64,000 bases of DNA from Natronincola peptidivorans (GTDB lineage Bacteria; Bacillota; Clostridia; Peptostreptococcales; Natronincolaceae), in NCBI RefSeq assembly GCF_900111615.1, contig NZ_FOHU01000004.1, positions 232,815 to 296,814 on the forward strand, in the 5' to 3' direction. Each line of letters starts with the position of its first letter. Positions within the stretch are counted from its first letter, which is position 1. Of the stretch, positions 24,982-34,458 are shown one piece after another. A program made the position numbers and the translations under genes. The notes under the pieces are model-generated. The model ran no database searches, had not been told where the DNA came from, and was given only the letters and a program-made list of their open reading frames with translations.

Positions 24982-26130
24982 TTAATATCTAAAGATGGCT
25001 AAATACAAAGTATTTTCTGGCATCTCTTCTCTTTCTATCACGTATACCTTGCCACCATTTGTAAAGGTATGAATAGCAGCAAAATTTAATAGCTCTTGAC
25101 TATTGTCTATCTCTTCAGGATGTAGTTCCACGCTATTATTTTCTTTATCATAGCATCCCCATACCTCTTTACCTTTGGTTACTAGTAGTGCTTCAATCTT
25201 CTGATTGTAGGCAGCAGAAACAATCTCATGAATATCATTAGATGATTTCCCTGTGCCAAGGAGGTTGTTGTACTTTGCTATTGCTTCCATTTCTTCTTTT
25301 TTAAAGTAGGGCTCTATAATACTCCACCCTTTCTTTTGTAATTCCTTGTTAGAAAATTCTTCAGGATTACCAATAATACCTTCATCCAATAGGTTTGGCA
25401 GCTTATTTGCCTCCTTATAAATAGGGAATAGGTATTGTACTCCTGCTAGAATTAAAGGTATATTCTCATTTATCAGCTGCTTAGATAATCCAGCATCTAT
25501 CTCCTGACAATATCTTAGGATATTTACCTTTTCATCCTCCATGCCAAAGCCTTGTCCATGAAAAACAGCAGATCTTTTACCATCAATATTACTTGGGGTT
25601 TTGGTAGAAAATTGTATTTGCTTTTCCACCACATCATATTGCAGGGTCTCATGGATACTAGTTGGGACATTCTCTAGCTTTATTTCTCTCACATCATCTC
25701 TAGTACAATGCAGCAATCTCAAATCGTTTTGGCTAATGGCTAGAATATAAAATTGTCCGTTTCTTTGAAAAACAGGGAAAAGCGGCTGGATATATAATTC
25801 ATCCGTTACAAAAGCCCTGCTTGCAAAGTCTACAGGCATGCTATAGTATTGAAAGTCTTCCTCTGTTGCAAAGATTGCAATCCCTTTGCTTTCGTTGTTC
25901 CAAAACTTTGTATCCTCTATTAATTTTTCTATAGAGCCTGTATATTTCTTTAATTGAGACTTTTTAACCCCCTGCTTAAGCAGCTGTGATTCCCCTTCCT
26001 TCAGTAAATTCTTAAGCTTAATTTTTCCTTGCTGAGGGTCTTTTTCTTGGAACCCAGTAGATAAATATAAGGAAAGATTCTTGTCCTTTCCCTTACTTAA
26101 TAGCTGATCCAATGTTTCTCTAGTAAACAA
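24982..26130 (-). CDS. baeRF-type protein (archaeo-eukaryotic release-factor-like), function unknown
   Basis: A 382-residue soluble protein whose layout matches the bacterial family related to archaeo-eukaryotic release factor eRF1 (baeRF, probably family 3 or 7): an N-terminal domain with LSLYLSTGFQEKDPQQGKIKLKNLL, a central domain with GIAIFATEEDFQYYSMP and YILAISQNDLRLLHCTRDDV, and a C-terminal domain (AAYNQKIEALLVTKGKEVWGCYD...NFAAIHTFTNGGKVYVI) akin to the ribosomal-stalk-type domain. Roles in ribosome rescue or stress have been proposed for the superfamily, but none is shown. It stands alone between redox genes. Confidence 0.72.
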   Translation of the reverse strand: MFTRETLDQLLSKGKDKNLSLYLSTGFQEKDPQQGKIKLKNLLKEGESQLLKQGVKKSQLKKYTGSIEKLIEDTKFWNNESKGIAIFATEEDFQYYSMPVDFASRAFVTDELYIQPLFPVFQRNGQFYILAISQNDLRLLHCTRDDVREIKLENVPTSIHETLQYDVVEKQIQFSTKTPSNIDGKRSAVFHGQGFGMEDEKVNILRYCQEIDAGLSKQLINENIPLILAGVQYLFPIYKEANKLPNLLDEGIIGNPEEFSNKELQKKGWSIIEPYFKKEEMEAIAKYNNLLGTGKSSNDIHEIVSAAYNQKIEALLVTKGKEVWGCYDKENNSVELHPEEIDNSQELLNFAAIHTFTNGGKVYVIEREEMPENTLYLAIFRY

Positions 26131-26345
26131 ATAAATTCCCCCTTATCCTATATTTTTTCATAAAATCTTCTAATGTCATACATTATTTCTCTATTATTTA
26201 GTAACCTACCCTGGATTTTTAATAGATAAACAAAAACTATTTTAATCCCCACTACTAAATTGTGAATATATGAGAAAGAAAAGATTTTTAGGGTATATTA
26301 TATAAAAGCTATTATATTGTAAATGGAAAGAAAGGAGAAATATTT

Positions 26346-26858
26346 GTGGAAAAGCGAACAGACGTTATCACTATGAAGGGAAATCCTCTGACTCTTGTAG
26401 GTAAAGAAATAAAAGTTGGAGATAAGGCACCGGATTTTTCCGTTGTGACAAAGGAATTGAAGTCTTATTCTTTAAATGATCTTGGCAGCGGTGTAAAGCT
26501 CATCAGTGTTGTACCCTCTATTGATACTGGAGTATGTGACCTACAAACCATGCATTTTAATGATGAAGCTGCTAAACTGAAGGAGGTAACTATTGTAACC
26601 ATTAGTATGGACTTGCCTTTTGCCCTTGATCGTTATTGTGCTGCAAAGGCTGTAGAACAGTTGAAAACTTTATCGGATCATAGAAATGCTTCCTTTGGTG
26701 AAAATTATGGTTTTCTTATTGAGGAATTAAGACTGCTGACTAGAGGTGTGGTGATTCTTGATAAAGACAACATCGTCCGTTATGTAGAATATGTACCAGA
26801 GGTTACCAATCAACCAGATTATAATCAGGCATTGGAGGAAGTAAAAAAGCTTCTCTAG
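26346..26858 (+). CDS. tpx: Thiol peroxidase (atypical 2-Cys peroxiredoxin)
   Basis: A 170-residue Tpx. The peroxidatic Cys lies in VPSIDTGVCDLQT (about residue 59) and the resolving Cys in DRYCAAKAVEQL (about residue 94), followed by LSDHRNASFGENYG, the Tpx signature. It reduces hydroperoxides with thioredoxin. The start is GTG, supported by AAGGAG eight bases upstream. It adds to the oxygen-defence set of this region (flavodiiron protein, rubrerythrin-like proteins). Confidence 0.95.
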   Translation: MEKRTDVITMKGNPLTLVGKEIKVGDKAPDFSVVTKELKSYSLNDLGSGVKLISVVPSIDTGVCDLQTMHFNDEAAKLKEVTIVTISMDLPFALDRYCAAKAVEQLKTLSDHRNASFGENYGFLIEELRLLTRGVVILDKDNIVRYVEYVPEVTNQPDYNQALEEVKKLL

Positions 26859-26894
26859 GCCCAACTGAACCAACTGGTATCTTCTTTGCATTCA

Positions 26895-26935
26895 AAAACC
26901 GGTCCTTCAACATATGTTGTGATGACCGGTTTTTC
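26895..26935. terminator. Bidirectional terminator after tpx
   Basis: AAAAACCGGTC and GACCGGTTTTT form a perfect stem with A/T tails on each side, between the convergent tpx and galM genes. Confidence 0.88.
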
Positions 26936-26997
26936 AGTACCTTCAATTTGTGAAAGCTTATTTATAGTCTAGGTTTTCTTAAGCTATTTTTAGTAAG

Positions 26998-28035
26998 TTA
27001 AATGGTAGAAAAAGCCAATATGATTTTTTCTAAGTATTTTTCCCCTCTCTCTAAAATTGCAGAGCTTAAGTTGGTGTGGTTAATCCCATCAGGTTCATAT
27101 TGCGCTTCAAAACAAATGCCATCATATTTACTTCCTATTTTATCATATTTTAATTTTTCGTTATTAGGGTAGTTATAGCTATAAATGACTATACTGGGAT
27201 AGGTTGTACTAATGGTCATTTTTCTTCCACTAACTTCATCCATCATTTCAACCTGATTGTCACCCTTTTCTACCAGCCATGGATGATCATATCCATTTGC
27301 TAATAATAGCTGTGGATCGTCTGCTTCAATATCCTGTCCTATCAATTTAAGCTCCCTAAAATCCATAGGGGTGTCTTCTACATCTATGATTCTTCCTGTG
27401 GGAATCATATTTTTATTTAGTTCTATAAACTTATGGCTATTGATTTTCAGCTGTTGCTCTGTCACCTTTCTGTTATAATTGCCGGATAAATTAAAATAAG
27501 CATGGTTAGTTAGGTTGCATAGGGTGGTCTCATCGGTATCTGCTAGATATTCAATCGACAACTGATTATCCTCTGTCAGGGTGTATGTAACCTCTACCTC
27601 TAGATTTCCAGGATAGTTTTCCTCCATCCCTCTACTATTATAGGAAAATTTAGCTATAGTTTTACCTTTTTCTTCTGCTAGATTATACTGCCATACCTTA
27701 TGGCTAAATCCTTTTTCTCCGCCATGACCGTGATTCTCTTGAAAGTTTTTCTTTAACTGATAGGTCTTACCCTTTAAATAAAATCTCCCATCACCAATAC
27801 GCCCTGAGGTTCTTCCTAGGGTAGCGCCAAAATAAGGAGGATTTTCCATATAGTCCTGCAGATTGTCAAAGGTTAAAACAACATTTTCTATAACACCGTT
27901 TCTATCCGGCACTAATAATTCCACTATGGTTGCTCCGTAGTTTAGCAGTTTTACCTCCATATTGTTTTTGTTTTTTAGGCTTATCAATACTACTTCCTTA
28001 TCTTCTATACTGAAGCCTTTACTTATTGAATACAT
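26998..28035 (-). CDS. galM: Aldose 1-epimerase (mutarotase)
   Basis: A 345-residue galactose mutarotase-type protein interconverting alpha and beta anomers of aldoses. Motifs are GATLGRTSGRIGDGRF, HGGEKGFSHKVW (catalytic His region), LCNLTNHAYFNLSG (second catalytic His), GYDHPWLVEK, and a catalytic Glu in CFEAQYEPDGINH near the C-terminus. Length matches the family. It starts 25 bases after galE ends, so the two form an operon for galactose (Leloir) metabolism; galK and galT are not in the window. Confidence 0.93.
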   Translation of the reverse strand: MYSISKGFSIEDKEVVLISLKNKNNMEVKLLNYGATIVELLVPDRNGVIENVVLTFDNLQDYMENPPYFGATLGRTSGRIGDGRFYLKGKTYQLKKNFQENHGHGGEKGFSHKVWQYNLAEEKGKTIAKFSYNSRGMEENYPGNLEVEVTYTLTEDNQLSIEYLADTDETTLCNLTNHAYFNLSGNYNRKVTEQQLKINSHKFIELNKNMIPTGRIIDVEDTPMDFRELKLIGQDIEADDPQLLLANGYDHPWLVEKGDNQVEMMDEVSGRKMTISTTYPSIVIYSYNYPNNEKLKYDKIGSKYDGICFEAQYEPDGINHTNLSSAILERGEKYLEKIILAFSTI

Positions 28036-28059
28036 GCTATCACCTTCCTTGTCAATCTC

Positions 28060-29049
28060 TTACCTTTGAAATCCGTTGGGATTGTTTTTATGCCAATTCC
28101 ATGCAGAGGCGATAATATCCTCTATTTTTGTAAATTTTGGTTTCCATCCTAATTGATCCTTAGCCTTTTTACTGGAGGCAATAAGCTTTGATGGATCTCC
28201 TGTTCTTCTTTCCCCTATGACTGCTGGTATAGGATGTCCTGTAACCCTTCTAGCTGCTTCTATCATTTCCTTTACAGAGAACCCTTCTCCGTTTCCTAGG
28301 TTATAGATATCACTTTTTCCGCCTTCTTTCAATTTTTCTAATGCTAATATATGAGCATCTACTAAATCTACTACATGGATATAATCTCTAATACAGGTAC
28401 CATCATGGGTGTCATAATCTTCGCCAAAAACTGTGATATGATCTCTCTTGTTTAAAGGAACCTGCAAAATCAATGGAATTAGATGGGTTTCTGGTTGGTG
28501 ATCCTCTCCGATTATCCCGTTTTCTTGAGCTCCAGCTACGTTAAAATATCTAAGGGAAATAAATTTTATACCATAAGCTTCATCTGCCCACTTCATCATT
28601 TTCTCAACCGCCAGTTTTGTCTCTCCATAGGGATTGGTGGGTTCTGTTTTGTCTGCTTCTAAAATAGGCATGGTTTCAGGCTCCCCATAGGTTGCTGCTG
28701 TAGAAGAAAAAACAATTTTATCTACCCGATGCTTATTCATTACTTCTAGTAGAACCTGGGAACCATATACATTATTATTGTAATAAGCTAAGGGCTCCTT
28801 TACACTGACTCCTACTAAAGAATTTGCTGCAAAATGTATGACGGCATCTATAGTATTTTCCATAAATACTTTGTCTAAAAATCTTTGATCACGGATATCT
28901 CCTTGGTAAAATTTTGCCTCCTTATGAAGTGCATCCTGATGCCCTGTTTGCAGATTATCTACAACAATTACTTCTTCCTTTCTATTAATCAAAGCATAAA
29001 CACAATGAGAACCAATGTAACCTGCTCCTCCGCACACTAAAACTGCCAT
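28060..29049 (-). CDS. galE: UDP-glucose 4-epimerase
   Basis: A 329-residue extended short-chain dehydrogenase: NAD site GGAGYIGSHC at the N-terminus, the Ser of SSTAATYGEP, the active YxxxK in NPYGETKLAVEKM, and TCIRDYIHVVDLVDAH. It interconverts UDP-glucose and UDP-galactose for galactose use or cell-surface sugars. The second of two ATG codons is seven bases from AGGAGG and is taken as the start. It is the first gene of the galE-galM pair. Confidence 0.96.
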   Translation of the reverse strand: MAVLVCGGAGYIGSHCVYALINRKEEVIVVDNLQTGHQDALHKEAKFYQGDIRDQRFLDKVFMENTIDAVIHFAANSLVGVSVKEPLAYYNNNVYGSQVLLEVMNKHRVDKIVFSSTAATYGEPETMPILEADKTEPTNPYGETKLAVEKMMKWADEAYGIKFISLRYFNVAGAQENGIIGEDHQPETHLIPLILQVPLNKRDHITVFGEDYDTHDGTCIRDYIHVVDLVDAHILALEKLKEGGKSDIYNLGNGEGFSVKEMIEAARRVTGHPIPAVIGERRTGDPSKLIASSKKAKDQLGWKPKFTKIEDIIASAWNWHKNNPNGFQR

Positions 29050-29106
29050 CATGCTGCCTCCTTCTCTATCTTTTTTTCTTTATTTTTTTAAAACAACCAC
29101 ACAAAA

Positions 29107-29144
29107 GAGTTAGAAGAAGCTTTACAGATAAGCTCTACTAACTC
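29107..29144 (-). terminator. Terminator after the hemolysin III gene
   Basis: GAGTTAGTAGAGCTT pairs with AAGCTTCTTCTAACTC (some mismatches) around a short loop, followed by TTTTGTGTGG on the minus strand. Confidence 0.7.
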
Positions 29145-29179
29145 CTCTAAATAGTTGCATAGTATAAGAAATCCCTCAT

Positions 29180-29863
29180 TTACAAAGCAAGATAACGGAA
29201 AATTCCTAAAAAGTGTAAAACACTGCCCCCCAACACAAACAAGTGCCAGATGGCGTGATTATAAGGTATTTTTTTAATGGCATAAAATATAGTGCCTATA
29301 GTATAGGCCAGCCCTCCCGCCAAAAGCCATATAAAAAAACCTGATGGCATTGACTGAAGCATAGGTTTAATAGCCACAACCACAATCCAACCCATTGCAA
29401 TGTATAATAATAACGATATAGCCTTATATTTATCAAAGCTGTTAAAGGTAAATATTTTAAATAGTATACCAATGATGGCTATTCCCCACACAGTAGCTAG
29501 TATACCAATCCTCCAATAGCCTTCCATAGCCATTAATGCCACTGGAGTGTAGGTGCCTGCAATAAATAAAAATATGGAAGAATGATCAAATGCTCTAAAA
29601 ATCTTTTTAATCTTTTCTTTTTGAAAGCTATGGTAAAGTGTTGATGAACTATACAGCACTATCGAACAAAAGCCATAGATACTAAACCCTACAATGGCAA
29701 TAGCACTTCTTTGCCAAATAGCATACACCAATAGAATGGTTAAAATTACAATGCTGAAAACAATACCTACCCCATGAGTAATGCAGTTTGCTAGTTCCTC
29801 TCCAAAGGAATATTTTCTATTTGATACGTCTTTTATTGTATTTTGATTGTTTGTAGAATTCAT
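29180..29863 (-). CDS. Hemolysin III family (PAQR-like) membrane protein
   Basis: A 227-residue protein with seven membrane segments. Family motifs are SFGEELANCITHGVGIVFS (conserved His in NxxTHG), SSSTLYHSF (second His), FDHSSIFLFIAGTYTPVAL and a C-terminal NHAIWHLFVLGGSVLHFLGI carrying the last metal-binding His pair. These His residues match the zinc site of PAQR-type hydrolases. Named after a Bacillus cereus hemolysin, but the usual cellular role is unknown and may involve membrane lipid homeostasis. Confidence 0.9.
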   Translation of the reverse strand: MNSTNNQNTIKDVSNRKYSFGEELANCITHGVGIVFSIVILTILLVYAIWQRSAIAIVGFSIYGFCSIVLYSSSTLYHSFQKEKIKKIFRAFDHSSIFLFIAGTYTPVALMAMEGYWRIGILATVWGIAIIGILFKIFTFNSFDKYKAISLLLYIAMGWIVVVAIKPMLQSMPSGFFIWLLAGGLAYTIGTIFYAIKKIPYNHAIWHLFVLGGSVLHFLGIFRYLAL

Positions 29864-30108
29864 GAAAATCCTCCCTTATGATTTTTCCAACATAATCCTA
29901 TTTATTATCTTATTCCACTTAGATTATTTTTCTCCTTCTATAGAAACATTATTTGTAAAATATTGCTTTTTATATATTTATATTCATTTTGGCGCAATTA
30001 ATTTATTGTATCATAAAATAGCCAGAATTCCCCTTTTATGTCTAGTGAAAGCAGAAAAATCTTTTATGAGTTCAAGGTTCTTCTACTTTTATGCTTAATG
30101 TCTACTTT

Positions 30109-30411
30109 CTATTCAGGTCTAATTTTCACTACAAAAAGCTCTGCTGGTTCATCAGTGAGATTAGCAAGCTCACTGGGTACATCGTAAGGAACGTGGATTA
30201 TCTCCCCTTTTGAAAAAGTTTTAGCATCTAAATCTAATGCCTTCAAAGTAATCGTCCCCTTTACCACGATCATATAAACAATAGCATCGGTATTATGTTT
30301 TGGGAATTGCTTCCCTGCCTTTAGTATTACATGATTTAGTATTAGGTTTTCATCAGTAATAATATTTTCAAATAAGTCTTCTTCTGTTATTGTGTATCTA
30401 AAAGTTTTCAT
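30109..30411 (-). CDS. Small cupin-domain protein
   Basis: A 100-residue single-domain cupin with ILKAGKQFPKHNTDAIVYMIVVKGTI (motif 1 region) and FSKGEIIHVPYDVPSELANLTDEPAELFVVKI (motif 2 region). The motif 1 is short of the usual second His: only KHNT is visible. The length and beta-rich pattern fit a metal-binding or sensor cupin. It stands alone, and no substrate can be proposed. Confidence 0.78.
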   Translation of the reverse strand: MKTFRYTITEEDLFENIITDENLILNHVILKAGKQFPKHNTDAIVYMIVVKGTITLKALDLDAKTFSKGEIIHVPYDVPSELANLTDEPAELFVVKIRPE

Positions 30412-30499
30412 TCCTTTCCACCCCTTGATTTCTTTATTATGTACATATATATTGTATTATACCACAGATATCCTTTAACCATTTCAAAAAAGGCTTAAA

Positions 30500-30528
30500 A
30501 AAAAAACCATGCAAAGCATGGCTTTTTT
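30500..30528 (-). terminator. Intrinsic terminator of the nitroreductase gene
   Basis: CCATGC pairs with GCATGG around a three-base loop, flanked by A and T runs. On the minus strand it ends in TTTTTTTTTT, just after the nitroreductase stop codon. Confidence 0.85.
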
Positions 30529-30534
30529 TGTGAT

Positions 30535-31134
30535 TTACTTAAAGATTTTCACTCTTTCTTCTAGTGGTTGAAACTCTTTATCCCCAGCGTCAACAACGGG
30601 CTTTCCAAAGGGCATTTGTGCAGCTAATTTCCAATTATTGGGTATATTCCACTGTTTTTGCACTGCTTCATCGATAAGAGGATTATAGTGTTGTAGGGAA
30701 GCACCAAATCCTTCGATTTCTAATGCTGTCCATATCACATACTGCAGCATACCAGAGGATTGTTGAGACCAAATTGGGAAATTATCCTTATAAAGTGCAA
30801 ACTGCTCTTGCAGTCCTGTTACTATCTTTTGATCTTCAAAAAATAAAATAGATCCATATCCACTGCGGAAACTATCAATTTTTTCTTCTGTCTTTGGAAA
30901 GCTGGCTGGAGGAACTACCTCTCTTAAAGCTTCCTTTGTAATATCCCATAGCTTGTTATGTTCCTCTCCTAATAGCACTACTACTCTTCCACTTTGAGAG
31001 TTAAAAGCAGAAGGCGTATGCAATACTGCATGATTCACCACTTCCTGAATCCTTTCATCAGATACAACAAATTCCTTGCCAATACCATATATAGATCTGC
31101 GATCCTTCACAGATGCATAAAAATCTTTATTCAT
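30535..31134 (-). CDS. Nitroreductase family protein (Frm2/HBN1-like)
   Basis: A 199-residue FMN-dependent nitroreductase: RRSIYGIG near the start, HTPSAFNSQSGRVVVLLGEEHNKLW (FMN contact region), and ASLQHYNPLIDEAV with PNNWKLAAQMPFGKP near the C-terminus. This layout matches the Frm2/HBN1-like branch known for 'oxidoreductase' activity on nitro compounds and links to lipid signalling in yeast. Physiological substrate is unknown. It is a single-gene unit with its own terminator. Confidence 0.9.
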   Translation of the reverse strand: MNKDFYASVKDRRSIYGIGKEFVVSDERIQEVVNHAVLHTPSAFNSQSGRVVVLLGEEHNKLWDITKEALREVVPPASFPKTEEKIDSFRSGYGSILFFEDQKIVTGLQEQFALYKDNFPIWSQQSSGMLQYVIWTALEIEGFGASLQHYNPLIDEAVQKQWNIPNNWKLAAQMPFGKPVVDAGDKEFQPLEERVKIFK

Positions 31135-31282
31135 ACTTTCCCTCCTCTAAATCTTGGTTTTTATAAAGATATTCTCTCCATTGATTTTATTATTATTCTT
31201 AAGTATCCTTGATTGTATTATGAGTGATACCCATATCTTTATCTTTTTAATCTATCTATCTAAAAGGTTTTTTATCGTAAAA

Positions 31283-31313
31283 AATCAAAGGTCCGTCTAG
31301 CAAACCTTTGATT
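31283..31313 (-). terminator. Intrinsic terminator of the EAL gene
   Basis: AATCAAAGGT pairs with ACCTTTGATT around an 11-base loop, followed on the minus strand by TTTTTTACG, 28 bases after the stop codon. Confidence 0.85.
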
Positions 31314-31340
31314 CTAATGATTTTTTTGTTATACTATTTC

Positions 31341-33107
31341 TTAAGTTTTCTTACCTTTGGTCATCCTAATTTCCGCTAAATCATAGATATTTGTTTGTGT
31401 TGCTGTTTCTCTTTGATTATAGATTTCACTTAAGTAGTTTTGCTTGTTTTTTAGTAGACTCACCAGTTGACTCTCAGTTAAAGGAGGGCTTATATAATAA
31501 CCTTGAAAATAATCAATCCCAAGTTCTTTTACGTAGATGAGTATTTCTTCACTGCTTACAAATTCTGCTACTGTTTTTATACCTAGCTCCTTTGTTAGAT
31601 TTACAATAGATTTTACAATTGCCTGAGCATATTTATCTGTTATTATGTTTTTTATGAGACTGCCATCGATTTTTAAGTAATTGATGTTCAATTTTAGCAA
31701 GCTGTAATAATTTGAATACCCTGCCCCAAAATCATCAATGGCTACTTCACTTCCTAATTTAGTGATATCATTAATAAAATTAGATACCATTGTATAATTG
31801 GTGACACTTTCTGATTCAGTTAATTCAAAGCTTATCTTATCTCGTATTTTAACTTCTTCTTTAAGCTTATCTAGTATAAAGCTTTTGGTTTCTTCGTTTA
31901 TAATATCTTCAAAGGATAGATTGATGGATATCCTGCAATGATGGTCTTTGATAAAATCAACAGCTTTATTTATTACAATTTTTGTCAGCTGATTATATAC
32001 TTTTATCTCTTTGGAAACATGAATAAATTCATTTGGCATATATAAACTACCATCTTCCTTCTTAATCCTCATAAGAGCTTCAACCTCTACGATCTCTCCC
32101 GTTACACTGGATATGATGGGCTGATAATATAAGATCACCTGATTATTTTTAATTGCATGTTTCAGCTCTTTTAGCCAAAATACAGCCTTATTGTTTTCAT
32201 GGTCTTCTATGGAAGGATCATATGTTGTGATTATAGACTTTTTTGATTTAGCTGTTGTTAAAGCTACCCCTGCATTTCTCACCAGCTCTTTATTTCCAAA
32301 TTCTGAAGTGGAAGTACCCACAGAAACATTATAATATATTTCTCTGCCTTCAAAAATATTGGCTGTCTGCGTTAACTCATTGGCAATTCTAATAGATAAT
32401 GCTTCATAGTCTAACCGGCTATATTTGCAGGTGATTAGTAGTGCATACTCATCGATTTGTATCTTATATAATCTAAAGGAAGGGTTTATTTCGTATTTTG
32501 ATAAAATCTGAGCTATCGTAAAGGAAACAAAGTCTGCTGCCTCAACGCCATAGCAATTATGTATTTGTCTGAAGCCATCTACATTAAAAACCATTAAATA
32601 ATAGCTTTCATCCTCCTTGATATCCTTCATTAACCTAAGTTTATTAGGTAGTTTTGTTATAGGGTCTTCATAAGTACTGAGATCTCCTTCAAACAACCTA
32701 TGGTTTTCTATTTTTTCTGCAATACTTTTTACATCCTTTGCGAACCCATCTCTATCAAATGGCTCTATCATTAGTTTCGATATACCTAGATTTGTTATTT
32801 CAATAATAGAAGCAGTATCCAATTCTTTTGCTATGATATACACTTCTAGGTCACATCTCAGGGCTTTTAAGTTGGCAACAAACTCCATATAGCTATTTTT
32901 TTCTTTTAATGGGACACATAAAATAAGTAGATTGATTGTGTCCTTATACTCATAAAAGATTTTTTCTCCGTCCTTTAGATTGTTAGTAAGCCAAGTTTTT
33001 TCGTAGTTCTTTAATAAAATATTGCTGATTTCCCGTCTTAGAACAATCGAAGAAGCTATCAATAAAATGTTTGTCCTTCTATCAATAGTGTCAATGTTTT
33101 TTCTCAC
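31341..33107 (-). CDS. EAL-domain c-di-GMP phosphodiesterase with degenerate GGDEF and REC-like N-terminus
   Basis: A 588-residue cytoplasmic protein. Residues about 10-130 look like a receiver-type domain (TNILLIASS...LLILCVPL...GISKLMIEPFDRDGF) lacking the usual phospho-acceptor pattern. A GGDEF-type domain (about 150-300) follows, with the active motif replaced by KIQIDEY, so it cannot make c-di-GMP and may bind GTP. An EAL domain (about 315-560) has EALMR, NLSFED, ELTES, DDFGAGYSNY, LKIDGSLI and YFQGYYIS, so hydrolysis of c-di-GMP is plausible. GTG at 33107 has AGGAGG seven bases upstream. It follows the FIST gene by 16 bases. Confidence 0.88.
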   Translation of the reverse strand: MRKNIDTIDRRTNILLIASSIVLRREISNILLKNYEKTWLTNNLKDGEKIFYEYKDTINLLILCVPLKEKNSYMEFVANLKALRCDLEVYIIAKELDTASIIEITNLGISKLMIEPFDRDGFAKDVKSIAEKIENHRLFEGDLSTYEDPITKLPNKLRLMKDIKEDESYYLMVFNVDGFRQIHNCYGVEAADFVSFTIAQILSKYEINPSFRLYKIQIDEYALLITCKYSRLDYEALSIRIANELTQTANIFEGREIYYNVSVGTSTSEFGNKELVRNAGVALTTAKSKKSIITTYDPSIEDHENNKAVFWLKELKHAIKNNQVILYYQPIISSVTGEIVEVEALMRIKKEDGSLYMPNEFIHVSKEIKVYNQLTKIVINKAVDFIKDHHCRISINLSFEDIINEETKSFILDKLKEEVKIRDKISFELTESESVTNYTMVSNFINDITKLGSEVAIDDFGAGYSNYYSLLKLNINYLKIDGSLIKNIITDKYAQAIVKSIVNLTKELGIKTVAEFVSSEEILIYVKELGIDYFQGYYISPPLTESQLVSLLKNKQNYLSEIYNQRETATQTNIYDLAEIRMTKGKKT

Positions 33108-33123
33108 GATTTCGCCTCCTGCT

Positions 33124-34170
33124 CTAGTCAATTTCGCAGTATACTAATGTTTTATTCAAAAACTCTAATTTTCCTTTTTTAGTTGATGCTATTTCTCCTA
33201 TGGTTAATGCACCCACAACCTCATTCGGCGTTTTATTAGACACATTTTGCAATTCAGTATGCAAATCTTCTTCTAGAAAAAGGGCTCTCGACACACAATC
33301 AAATAAAAAGCTGTTGGATTTCCTATTATCTATGCATAGTTTATTAGAGCTTTCTAATAAACTAGATTTATCTCCTTTTAATATGTAAGCATTACTATTA
33401 TTAGGGATATCTGACACGCAGAGAATTTTTTTATCATCTACGATTGCCAAAGGATCTCTAACAATGAAGCTATCTTCAGATTCTATTCCTAATGGAAATC
33501 CCTTTATGATATCAAAGAAATTATCTTTAGTTAGCTGTTGACCTATTTTGTCATATATTACCTCCTGGTAAAAATCTAACCCATTCCTCCAGTTTATTTC
33601 CTCAAGAATATTTTCATTGGCAGCAGTTATGACATGAGGCCCCTCCATGATTTCCCAGCCATGCTCTGTGTAAATCTCTACCTCTTTATTAAATAATACA
33701 ACTACGGCAGAATCTTGACATAGCTTACCATTGCAAAACACTGATGGTTTTTGCTCTAATTTTATTGAGCCTGTCCCACCTCCAAAATATTTTACTGTAT
33801 CTGTATAATTGGTAAATAGAAGTTTTAAGAACTTATTTATATAAGGGGATAATCCATCTAATAACACTAAAGAACTGATGTCTTTATTTTGTAGTGCTGG
33901 TAGCACTACAGCTTCTGAGTTAAGGGGAAATATCTGAGCAAACACAACATTATAGATATTCTTTATAACAAAGCCCTTTTCGTAGGATGTATCTTGATAG
34001 ATTACCCCTGGAAAGATTCCACCCATATAATCTACATCCTGCTGATTTAAAAAAGAAAACAGATTTGAAATTTCTTCCTCAGATGTTTCTTCCCCAATAA
34101 ACAATAATAGCTTAGCTTCCTCTATTTTTGTGAATCCACTCTGCAACTCCTCCAAAGAACTATAATACAT
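33124..34170 (-). CDS. FIST-domain sensor protein
   Basis: A 348-residue soluble protein with an N-terminal FIST domain (LLLFIGEETSEEEISNLFSFL..., DYMGGIFPGVIY, LDGLSPYINKFLKLLF, KYFGGGTGS) and a C-terminal FIST_C domain ending NEVVGALTIGEIAST. FIST domains are thought to sense small ligands such as amino acids and are coupled to signalling outputs. Here the next gene, 16 bases away, encodes an EAL protein, so the pair probably links a small-molecule signal to c-di-GMP turnover. No membrane segment is visible. Confidence 0.88.
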   Translation of the reverse strand: MYYSSLEELQSGFTKIEEAKLLLFIGEETSEEEISNLFSFLNQQDVDYMGGIFPGVIYQDTSYEKGFVIKNIYNVVFAQIFPLNSEAVVLPALQNKDISSLVLLDGLSPYINKFLKLLFTNYTDTVKYFGGGTGSIKLEQKPSVFCNGKLCQDSAVVVLFNKEVEIYTEHGWEIMEGPHVITAANENILEEINWRNGLDFYQEVIYDKIGQQLTKDNFFDIIKGFPLGIESEDSFIVRDPLAIVDDKKILCVSDIPNNSNAYILKGDKSSLLESSNKLCIDNRKSNSFLFDCVSRALFLEEDLHTELQNVSNKTPNEVVGALTIGEIASTKKGKLEFLNKTLVYCEID

Positions 34171-34374
34171 AGCGTCCCTCCTATTGTATCAGAAATAGAT
34201 CATTAGACCATTAAATAAATTTTCAAAATATTTTTAATAATATTCACTTTCAATAAATAAACCTTATTATAAGAATTCAACATGACAAGGTGGGACACCT
34301 TTAAATATCTCCTCTTATTTTTCTACATATTTCGACAAGTATTTTTTCTTCATTATCTCTTTCAAAGCACAAAA

Positions 34375-34396
34375 AAGAATAGCTCTCGCTATTCTT
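34375..34396 (-). terminator. Intrinsic terminator of the ZIP transporter gene
   Basis: AAGAATAGC pairs with GCTATTCTT around a four-base loop, followed on the minus strand by TTTTGTGC. It lies about 60 bases after the stop codon. Confidence 0.8.
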
Positions 34397-34458
34397 CTTG
34401 TCTATAGAATTTGTTTCTATTGATTTTCTGCTGAATTGGTCTGCATATAACTATATCT

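Noticed and set aside
31200..34458. c-di-GMP riboswitch near the EAL gene
   Set aside because: No GEMM-type core was found upstream of either gene.
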